From Planctomycetota bacterium (GTDB lineage: Bacteria > Planctomycetota > UBA8742 > UBA2392), in NCBI GenBank assembly GCA_003576915.1, contig QEVF01000001.1, forward strand, positions 170,058-234,057: 64,000 bases of DNA, given 5' to 3'. This document shows positions 35,707-42,682 of the stretch, one piece after another. The position numbers and the translations under genes are program-made. The notes under the pieces are model-generated. The model made no database searches. It saw nothing but the letters and a program-made list of their open reading frames with translations, and was not told the origin of the DNA. The number at the start of each line of letters is the position of its first letter. The stretch's first letter is position 1.

Positions 35707-36588
35707 TCAGGAATTCCGCCGGCGCGGAGACTGCGGCGGCTTGGACCCATCATCGACGAAGCTCAGGGGGCCGTCATAGGTAGTTGAAAGGTCCTCAATC
35801 TCCTGGGTTGGGCCCCTGGGCGCGACGGGGCGCGCACGCGGCACCAGCGAGCGGTCGTCGCCGGCCACCCCTCCGGATGAAGCAAGGGTGCGTGCAAGGA
35901 AAAGCTCGCCCTCAAGGCGCCCGCGTAGCTGCAGCTCGGCGAGTTCCCCGCTCTTCGGGTCCATGTACCAGGGGCTGTGCCTGACGCCGTCGGAACGCAG
36001 GAGCAGGCCAAGGGCGCAGCCGGCGAAGAACCCGCCAAGGTGGGCCGAAACGGCCACTTCGCGATCGCCCACGACCACCGCCGTGAAAATCTCCTGCATG
36101 GCCCAGAAACCAAGCATGAACCAGGTCGGAAGCTTGAAATAGCGAATCGAATAGTGAAGCCACAGGCAGTGGACCTCAAGCCTGGGCGAAGTCACGACGA
36201 CCAACCCCAGCAGCCCGGAAATGGCTCCTGAGGCCCCTAACGAGGGATGGGGCTGGCCCAGATGGACCAGCAGATAGGCGAGGTCAGCCATGAAGCCCAG
36301 GCCAAGGTAGACGCTGACCATGCGCCAGGGCCCCAGGCGCTCTTCGATGTAGCGGCCAAACACCCAGAGGAAGAGCATGTTGCCCAGCAGATGCATCAGG
36401 TCCGCATGGAGAAACATCGAGGTCAAGGACTGCCAGGGCGCAAAGCGGTCAGGCCAGAACATGAGATGCTCCAGCAACGCGCCGTTGCGCCAGTAGGTGA
36501 GGCTCAACAGGACCGTGTTGGCCGCCAGAAGTGCCCAGGTGGCCCGGGGCTGGCGCTCATATTCAAAGTCCAGCATGAAGGGAATCAT
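35707..36588 (-). CDS. Rhomboid family intramembrane serine protease
   Basis: A 293-aa membrane protein with six or seven TM helices. The catalytic Ser120 is in GASGAISG and the catalytic His183 in SAHLGGFFAG; WR/HLLGNMLFLWVFG elements fit loop 1 and TM2. A ~90-residue polar C-terminal tail is longer than in minimal rhomboids. The substrate is unknown; a surface protein with a processed-type C-terminus is encoded 6 kb away, but the link is speculative. A consensus TATAAT sits ~55 bp upstream. Confidence 0.9.
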   Translation of the reverse strand: MIPFMLDFEYERQPRATWALLAANTVLLSLTYWRNGALLEHLMFWPDRFAPWQSLTSMFLHADLMHLLGNMLFLWVFGRYIEERLGPWRMVSVYLGLGFMADLAYLLVHLGQPHPSLGASGAISGLLGLVVVTSPRLEVHCLWLHYSIRYFKLPTWFMLGFWAMQEIFTAVVVGDREVAVSAHLGGFFAGCALGLLLRSDGVRHSPWYMDPKSGELAELQLRGRLEGELFLARTLASSGGVAGDDRSLVPRARPVAPRGPTQEIEDLSTTYDGPLSFVDDGSKPPQSPRRRNS

Positions 36589-36642
36589 GCCCGCTCCAGT
36601 TCAGGATGAAGCGAGTGTCGCCCGCCACAGGCATTGGGGCCA

Positions 36643-36648
36643 TTATAA
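36643..36648 (-). promoter_or_regulatory. Consensus -10 (TATAAT) of the rhomboid gene
   Basis: TATAAT on the minus strand, giving a predicted start near 36636 and a leader of ~48 nt. A good -35 is not visible; its expected position is at the edge of the 203-bp duplicated segment. Confidence 0.5.
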
Positions 36649-36668
36649 GGTCAGGCGCAAATTCGAAA

Positions 36669-36871
36669 CGCGGCAAGGGCGTGCTTCAGTCGGCGCTGAC
36701 GCAGCGCTCGGCAGCCCACTGGCGCAGGGTGGCAATGCGCTCGGCCATGGTCACGCTCAGGGGGCGCGTCTGGGCGAGTTCGTGAAGCAAGATGGCCGTG
36801 TCCAGTTCCTTGCCCGCCGCAAAGGCCGTGTAGAGGCCCGAAACCACTGCCTGTTCGATCTCGGCACCGGA
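36669..36871. repeat. Left copy of 203-bp direct repeat flanking the 4-kb insert
   Basis: This 203-bp segment aligns without gaps to 40661-40863; I count five mismatches by eye. It corresponds to the 3' end of the Ycf46-like AAA gene plus 17 bp beyond its stop. The two copies are in the same orientation and bracket the accessory genes at 37-40.6 kb. Confidence 0.9.
36686..36871 (-). pseudogene. Detached 3' fragment of the Ycf46-like AAA ATPase gene
   Basis: The minus strand encodes the last ~62 residues of the AAA ATPase (from GAEIEQAVVSGLYTAF to WAAERCVSAD), with one visible amino-acid change (His for Gln in LLHELAQ). The homology stops at 36871; a short unrelated stretch gives an accidental ATG upstream. 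It cannot encode an ATPase. It is probably the original 3' end left behind when the insert brought its own copy. Confidence 0.85.
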
Positions 36872-36950
36872 CACACTGTGCGATGTATGCAATCCGTCCG
36901 TTCGCGCATAGTTGACATCAAAGCGATGTACTGGGATTTCAATTTTGAAC

Positions 36951-36979
36951 TTGCCTTAACGTCTTTGGCGATGTATGCT
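36951..36979 (+). promoter_or_regulatory. Candidate promoter of the insert's gene cluster
   Basis: TTGCCT (36951-36956), a 17-nt spacer, then TATGCT (36974-36979). The predicted start is ~36986, before the GTG at 37012. The region is A+T rich. Confidence 0.5.
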
Positions 36980-37011
36980 TTGATTCCAAATCTCACCAGC
37001 AATTGTCCGCC

Positions 37012-38278
37012 GTGAAACCAGTCCACATTTATTACCTTTCTTTTGCGCTGGCCTGCGTGCTGGCTTGTGCTGCGTGCGGATCAGAGAGTGATGACCTGGC
37101 AGAGGCGGCCTCAGGCCGGCGAGCTTGTATTGCCCCCCCCAGCAAAAGCGAGTGGTTGCGGGAATTTGACGCTTGCCGACTTTCCTAATCCGGATGGGGC
37201 AGTGGTGGTCTGTCGTGATCTGTCCGGCTACTTCAGAGACTGTGGCTGTTCGGGCGGGACCGGCGGTGTAGCGCGTTTCCACGGTGTTACGGCCGACGCG
37301 GCAAGGCTGCACGTGGTTTTTGCGGGTCGCAGCATTATTCCACCATTCACCAACAATCAACATGAAGCCCAAAGGCTATTGGACCTTCGTGCGCCGGCGA
37401 TGATTGACGCAACAAATATGGTCTGGAAAGCTCTGGGCTCTACGACTTGGCTCGCGCAAGAGGCGGAGTTGGCGTCGTTGAAGGCAATCGGCGCTGACGT
37501 GAGCATCCTGGGTTCCTTTTTGAAAGAGAGCCCGGTCAGGATCGGCCCGTTGGAGATATCAGGCAAGACCGAGTACGTCATAGTCAACGGCACGCAAATT
37601 CAGCTCCCTCGCGCGGACACTCGCGGTAGGGAAGTCTTGGTGCTTGCGTGGTGGGGCAGCGGAGATGGCGCCCACGGCGGCCGGAGGCTGGACCGAACGC
37701 TTGGGGCGTTAGTGTCGCTCACTCGGCGCGGCGAGGCCGTCATGAATGAGATCAAGCGCATACTCGCCGGCGATGAACTTGTATGGACGTATTGGCTGGC
37801 GCCGGTTACACCTGATATCAGTGAAGACATCGCGGTTGCGCAGGCCGTCGATGCGGCAGACCTGCTGTTGAGCCATGCCCCGGAAAGTGTCGCCGCCGTG
37901 TCAATGCCTTTCTCGTGGCGAGAACTGGACAAGGCGTGGACAGGCTGCCGCTCTTGCCATGAGAAGGCCTATGACGCTTGGAAGGTGAGCAAGCATCACG
38001 TGGCCTTCAAGACGCTGACGGATCGCAGGCGCCACCAGGACATTCGCTGCATCACATGCCATGTTCAGGAGTTCAAAGTTTCCGCGGGCGGGCTGACGGT
38101 GGCGCCCGGCCACGGCGCCGTGACGTGCGGATCGTGCCATGAGGGCGGCAACCCGAAGCTGGCCTGTGTTCGCTGCCACACCGACGTGACCGACCCTGCG
38201 AAGAAGTATGCTGCGGCGTTGAATTCGATTTGTCCCGGCGACACCAAAGCGGGCGCTGATAAGTGTGCGCGGAGGTAA
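37012..38278 (+). CDS. Tetraheme cytochrome c lipoprotein, frameshifted at a C8 tract
   Basis: The first ~43 codons (GTG 37012; SFALACVLACAAC lipobox) are in one frame, and the rest of the protein is in the next frame, with no stop between if one C is removed from the run of eight at 37133-37140. The combined product is ~421 aa: a lipid anchor, a domain with RDCGCSGGTGGVARF that resembles UshA-like (seleno)protein relatives, and a C-terminal part with four haem motifs (CRSCH, CITCH, CGSCH, CVRCH) and a W..SKHHVAF segment as in cytochrome c554-like domains. Probably an extracytoplasmic electron carrier. The shift may be a sequencing error, slippage or inactivation. Confidence 0.72.
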
Positions 38279-38283
38279 ACGAT

Positions 38284-40110
38284 ATGCGCCATCAGACGAT
38301 CTGGCTGGCAGTTTTCGTCCTCCTCGCGGGCGTGCTTTTGTGGCTATGGCAAAGACCGCCCGCGCGTGAAGAGACCAGGTTTGGCCCTGAAACAGCCGCC
38401 AAGGCGAAACCGGCCGTGACGGAGACGCCGCCAAAGCCGCCGACAGACGGGCCGAGGGCGATTGGCGAAACAAAGCCCGCGCCCGAACCCGCCGCGCCGG
38501 ATCAATTGGCTGAATGGATGGATTCGCTGGTGGCGCTGTGCCTGCGAAGGGAGAAGTCGCAGGCGCGGGAGCTGTACACGCAACTTGTGGCTCACAAATC
38601 CAGGCTGGCGGAATTGGCGCGTGAGAAGTACCGGCAGATGGCCGGCTCGCAGGCAACCAGTCTCATTGAGCAAGACGCAAAATTGACGGCCCTGGCCTAC
38701 CTGGCGCTGCTCAGGCCCCAGGATGATTTCATGGCGTTGTTGGAGCCGCTGCGCCTGGCATGGAAGCAACCGTTATCCGACCCGGAGCGCAAGGCGAACT
38801 GGGAGGCGGTGGAGAAGAAGTACATCACCACGACGGCGGATGAAGCGCTCACGTCCGCGGACAAGATATTCGCAAACGTCGTCGCGTTCGTGGTGGGTGA
38901 ACACCTGCGCGCCGGCGACGTGGAATCTTTAAAGTACGTCACAGGTTGCCTGGCGTCGATCAAGCCAAGCGACGAGACAAACGACTTTCCGGACCCCTGG
39001 CTTTCCGCCGTCCTCACGCATTGCGGCCGAGAGTTGGGCTTGTCGCGTGAGGCGGGCAAGCGATCCTTTGAGAGCTACTTGAAGGCTGTGGCGGATGAAC
39101 TCAGTTACAGCACGCGATTGCGCCATCAGGCAAAGCTGATGATCGTCAACGAAGCCACATCCGTGTTCGAATTGCTTCAACTGATTGGCAACTCTTTGTC
39201 GGGTTCGGACGCTGCTAAAGCCATTGTGGACTATCTCCAAACCCACGAAGTGGACACCGTGAGTTGGCAGCTGATTGTTGAAGGCCTGACCGCGCGGTGG
39301 GGCGCGCAAGAAGCTAGCTTCCCGTTGAGCTTTGCATTCAGGAGCTTCATCCGCCTTGCGGATATCAACTACGCCCGCACGCTGGCCAGCATCATGCTTG
39401 AATCGGCAGGTTCCGAGCCGGACGTACAGCTGTCCCAGTTTCATGCCAAGGCCTTGGAATCGCTGGTCCTGAGCTACCCGGGCATTTTCAAAAAAGCACA
39501 CCCAGGTCAAGTTCCTCCACAATTGTTGGATCAGATGGGCTACTCAACCTCCGAGGCCATCAGGACACTCGTACGGAATACTGGGCGCGGTTCCGCGAGA
39601 ACTCCAGCCTCGTACACGGCGTTGTGCAACATCATATTCGCGTCGGGCGAGCTGTTTGTCGTTCGGCTTGACCTGCTGAACGAGTTGCTGAGCGACGCTA
39701 AGGAACTCAGCTGCGTTGTTCTGGGTTGCTTAATTCATGGTCTAAGTAAGTCGAATCCCGAGGACTTGATTGCGCACCGCCCCGCTGTGATGGCAATGCT
39801 TGAGGACATGTTCTCTCGCAGGATGAAAGCTCCCGCCATACCAACCCGCGGCCAAACCGAGGCCATCAATAATCCCGAACGAGCCTCGGCGGCAATGGCT
39901 GTCAGATGTTTGGGTTCGCTGCTCAAGGTGCTGTCGTATCCGCCCCTTTCCAGCGCTTGCATCCATCGAATCGGTCAACTGAGGCAATTCTACTTGGGAG
40001 CGCCCAAGGAGACAAAGAAAGCCCCCACGGGGGGACTGCCGCAGCTCGTTCAGGAGGCGGAGGTTGTCGTTACAGAACTTATTGATGCCGGATATTCGCT
40101 GAGTAAGTAA
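38284..40110 (+). CDS. Membrane-anchored helical protein, unknown
   Basis: A 608-aa protein with one N-terminal TM helix (~5-22, IWLAVFVLLAGVLLWLW), a Pro/Lys-rich linker (~25-75) and a long helical region (~80-605) without recognisable motifs. GGAGG 7 nt before the ATG makes the start secure. It begins 5 nt after the cytochrome gene, so the two are co-transcribed. The soluble part should lie outside the cytoplasm with the haem lipoprotein. I do not recognise the family. Confidence 0.65.
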   Translation: MRHQTIWLAVFVLLAGVLLWLWQRPPAREETRFGPETAAKAKPAVTETPPKPPTDGPRAIGETKPAPEPAAPDQLAEWMDSLVALCLRREKSQARELYTQLVAHKSRLAELAREKYRQMAGSQATSLIEQDAKLTALAYLALLRPQDDFMALLEPLRLAWKQPLSDPERKANWEAVEKKYITTTADEALTSADKIFANVVAFVVGEHLRAGDVESLKYVTGCLASIKPSDETNDFPDPWLSAVLTHCGRELGLSREAGKRSFESYLKAVADELSYSTRLRHQAKLMIVNEATSVFELLQLIGNSLSGSDAAKAIVDYLQTHEVDTVSWQLIVEGLTARWGAQEASFPLSFAFRSFIRLADINYARTLASIMLESAGSEPDVQLSQFHAKALESLVLSYPGIFKKAHPGQVPPQLLDQMGYSTSEAIRTLVRNTGRGSARTPASYTALCNIIFASGELFVVRLDLLNELLSDAKELSCVVLGCLIHGLSKSNPEDLIAHRPAVMAMLEDMFSRRMKAPAIPTRGQTEAINNPERASAAMAVRCLGSLLKVLSYPPLSSACIHRIGQLRQFYLGAPKETKKAPTGGLPQLVQEAEVVVTELIDAGYSLSK

Positions 40111-40130
40111 ACCACAACAGGAGACTTACA

Positions 40131-40592
40131 ATGACAACTTTGCTGAAACACACGTTTCGTGCCCTGGCAGCGTGCCTATTACTCGCCAACTTCGCTGGCC
40201 TGGCGCTTGCCACGGACCCGTGCTTTGCTGGCTGCCAGTACGCATATCCTGACGGATGGGTTGGCTTCGTTCCCACTAACAACCCGCAGTGCTGCTACTA
40301 CGACGATCAGGGCTATCTGCGGCGCGGCTCTTGCGCCCAACATCAGCCTTACCTGTTCCGCTGCGATCCGTTCGTTCGGATTGAGGGCGATGCCGGGCCG
40401 TATCTGGTGCTTCCCGGAAATTTGGAGGTGGGCAAGAACATTGACGGCGACTGGCGGTCGTACACGGCATACTACTATACGGAGCTTTGCCTGTGCGGGT
40501 TTTATGAGGGCGAGCCCAACTGCGTCTGTCACGCCGATGACCCTCCCTCCCAAGTCTTCGAGACGCATTCGTGTATCGATTGCACGCGTTAG
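40131..40592 (+). CDS. Small secreted Cys-rich protein, unknown
   Basis: A 153-aa protein with a signal peptide (RALAACLLLANFAGLALA) and a mature part containing 12 Cys, several paired (QCCYY, CLCGF, CVCH, CIDC). This pattern suggests a disulfide-stabilised exported domain, or metal binding. AGGAGA lies 6 nt before the ATG. It follows the membrane-anchored protein by 20 nt and completes the three-gene insert cluster. No homologue is recognised. Confidence 0.65.
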   Translation: MTTLLKHTFRALAACLLLANFAGLALATDPCFAGCQYAYPDGWVGFVPTNNPQCCYYDDQGYLRRGSCAQHQPYLFRCDPFVRIEGDAGPYLVLPGNLEVGKNIDGDWRSYTAYYYTELCLCGFYEGEPNCVCHADDPPSQVFETHSCIDCTR

Positions 40593-40660
40593 AGCGGGAA
40601 CATCTAACGTTCAACGGTTTGCGAAGGGGGCCTTCGGGCCCTGTTGCCCCTTGTCTGAGG

Positions 40661-40863
40661 CGCGGCAAAGGCGCACTTCAGTCGGCGCTGACGCAGCGCT
40701 CGGCAGCCCACTGGCGCAGGGTGGCAATGCGCTCGGCCATGGTCACGCTCAGGGGGCGCGTCTGGGCGAGTTCCTGAAGCAAGATGGCCGTGTCCAGTTC
40801 CTTGCCCGCCGCAAAGGCCGTGTAGAGGCCCGAAACCACTGCCTGTTCGATCTCGGCGCCGGA
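40661..40863. repeat. Right copy of the 203-bp direct repeat, within the intact AAA gene
   Basis: Matches 36669-36871 in the same orientation, with five mismatches counted by eye. This copy is continuous with the rest of the AAA ATPase gene and supplies its functional 3' end. Confidence 0.9.
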
Positions 40864-42174
40864 GAAGCCTTCGCTCGCCTTGGCCAGCGAGGGCAGGTCA
40901 AACTGAGAGGCGTTGCGCTTGCGGCGCTCGAGATGCACCTTGAAGATCGCCTCCCGTGCCTTGGGCCGCGGCAGGTCCACGAAGAAGATTTCATCAAAGC
41001 GACCCTTGCGCATGAGTTCGGGCGGCAGGGCGCTGATGTCGTTGGCCGTGGCCACCACAAAGATGGGGTGCTTCTGGTCCTGCAGCCAGGTCAACAGCGT
41101 GCCGAACATCCGCTGCGATAGCCCGCCGTCGTTGCTCTGGGCCGCCGCGGAGGCAAAGGCCTTTTCGATTTCGTCAATCCACAGCACCACGGGTGCCAGC
41201 GCTTCCGCCGTCGCCAGGGCCTGACGCAGGTGCTTTTCGGTCTGGCCGACGTACTTGTCGTACAGCGCGCCGGGGTCCAGCCGCAGCAGCGGCAGCCCCC
41301 AGCTCGCCGCCGTCGCCTTGGCGGCCAAGCTCTTGCCCGCGCCCTGCACCCCCAAGAGCAAGATGCCTCGCGGCGGTGGCACGCCGAACTCGCGGGCCGC
41401 AGCGCTCAGGGCGTTTTCGCGCTGCTTGAGCCAGCGCTTGAGGCGGTCAAGGCCGCCGACGTCCGCCAGGCTGGCCTCGGGCACGATGTATTCGAGGGTG
41501 CCTGTGGACTTGAGCATGTCCTGCTTGGTGCGCAGGGCCGCCGGCACATCGGTGCCATCGAGGCGCTCGTCGTGCATCACCGCGCGCCAGACAGAGCGGC
41601 GGATTTCGTCCTCCGTCAGGCCCCGCAGGTTGCGCACCAGCGTGTCGTACTCCGAGGGTTTGATGTCAACCTTCAGGCGGAACTCCTTGTTGGCCTGGCG
41701 GCACACGTCCAGGATGAGCTGCTTGATCTGCGCCTCATCCGGCAGGTCCAGGGTGAAAGGCGCCGCCAGGCGCGTCAGGGCGGGCTCAAGGTTTACGTTC
41801 TGCTCGATCAGAATGATGCACTGCCGCTTGGCGCCCGCGGCCTCCACCACCTCGCGCAATAGTCGCTTTTCCAGGGGGCTGGTGAGGTGCGGCAGCAGGT
41901 CGTTGAAAACATAGAGGCCCTGAAACTCGGTGAATCGCAGGTGGCCAATCGCGCGGTCGGCGGCTTCGGTATTGGGCAGGGAATCCTCGGGCTGTGCCAG
42001 GCGGTTACGCAGGCCGCTGGTCACGCTCCACTCGTACAGGGGCAGGTCGAGGCGATCGGCCACGCGGCGGATCAGATCGCGGGCGCGAGCCTCCTCCACC
42101 GTTTCAATAGTGATCAGGGGGTGGCGCGAGCGAATCAGGAGCGCAAGTTCGCCAGCGGGATCGGCCGGTTTCAT
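40678..42174 (-). CDS. AAA+ ATPase, Ycf46-like
   Basis: A 498-aa protein. The N-terminal ~225 residues (LALLIRSRHPLITIETVEEARA) match the Ycf46-type degenerate ATPase domain. The C-terminal AAA module has Walker A GVQGAGKS (275-282), Walker B VVLWIDEIEKA (~329-339), and sensor/Arg-finger region VATANDISALPPELMRKGRFDE. Ycf46 proteins are linked to photosynthesis or carbon uptake in cyanobacteria; the role here is unknown. Its last 62 codons are duplicated at 36686-36871. TAAACT lies 6 nt before the ATG and there is no ribosome binding site. Confidence 0.88.
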   Translation of the reverse strand: MKPADPAGELALLIRSRHPLITIETVEEARARDLIRRVADRLDLPLYEWSVTSGLRNRLAQPEDSLPNTEAADRAIGHLRFTEFQGLYVFNDLLPHLTSPLEKRLLREVVEAAGAKRQCIILIEQNVNLEPALTRLAAPFTLDLPDEAQIKQLILDVCRQANKEFRLKVDIKPSEYDTLVRNLRGLTEDEIRRSVWRAVMHDERLDGTDVPAALRTKQDMLKSTGTLEYIVPEASLADVGGLDRLKRWLKQRENALSAAAREFGVPPPRGILLLGVQGAGKSLAAKATAASWGLPLLRLDPGALYDKYVGQTEKHLRQALATAEALAPVVLWIDEIEKAFASAAAQSNDGGLSQRMFGTLLTWLQDQKHPIFVVATANDISALPPELMRKGRFDEIFFVDLPRPKAREAIFKVHLERRKRNASQFDLPSLAKASEGFSGAEIEQAVVSGLYTAFAAGKELDTAILLQELAQTRPLSVTMAERIATLRQWAAERCVSAD

Positions 42175-42180
42175 GACCCA

Positions 42181-42186
42181 AGTTTA
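42181..42186 (-). promoter_or_regulatory. -10 element of the AAA gene (leaderless)
   Basis: TAAACT on the minus strand, then exactly 6 nt, then the ATG at 42174. No ribosome binding site is visible. Confidence 0.45.
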
Positions 42187-42240
42187 GCGCAGACTGTTCA
42201 TGGGGGCTATCATGGCAGCCCGCACCGGCAGGAGCCGCCC

Positions 42241-42591
42241 ATGTTCGACCGACTCTCCCACGTCATGCTGTACGTCAACGATATCGGCCGCGCCCTGGAG
42301 TTTTACAAGGGCAAGCTCGGCTTTTCGTCGAACTTCGAGTCCCCCCATTATGCCTCCCTGCGCCACGAGGCCATGAGATGCCGCCTGGACCTGCACCCGA
42401 CGGAGGCCAACAGCCGGGATGTCGGCTTTGGCCCCATCACCTACTTCGCGGCGCGGGACTTTGACGGAGCCGTGGCCCGGCTCAAGGCCGCCGGGATCAA
42501 GGTGGGCCAGCCCAGACGTGAGGGCGACAGTCCGCGCTTCGTCACGTTCTGGGACAGCGAGGGCAACGCCCTGGGCATTGAAGAAGCCTGA
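42241..42591 (+). CDS. VOC/glyoxalase family protein
   Basis: A 116-aa single VOC module: HVMLYVNDIGRALEFYKGKLGF at the start and FVTFWDSEGNALGIEE at the end are the two characteristic halves. Metal ligands fit His, His/Glu positions, but the substrate cannot be told. AGGAG sits 8 nt before the ATG. It is divergent from the AAA gene. Confidence 0.85.
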   Translation: MFDRLSHVMLYVNDIGRALEFYKGKLGFSSNFESPHYASLRHEAMRCRLDLHPTEANSRDVGFGPITYFAARDFDGAVARLKAAGIKVGQPRREGDSPRFVTFWDSEGNALGIEEA

Positions 42592-42682
42592 AATCGCCGC
42601 CGCACTGTTCCCAATCATGCCCAGAGCCGCTTTCACCGGCGGCTGCACTGTGCTTCCGCTATACTGCTTGACGGGGACAGGC

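Noticed and set aside
37043..38278. Start of the cytochrome gene at an ATG at 37043 in the downstream frame
   Set aside because: That N-terminus lacks a signal peptide, while the upstream frame has a perfect lipoprotein signal; a c-type cytochrome must be exported.
36669..40863. Transposon explanation for the 4-kb insert
   Set aside because: No transposase or integrase gene, no terminal inverted repeats, and the flanking repeat is 203 bp of host gene sequence, too long for a target duplication.
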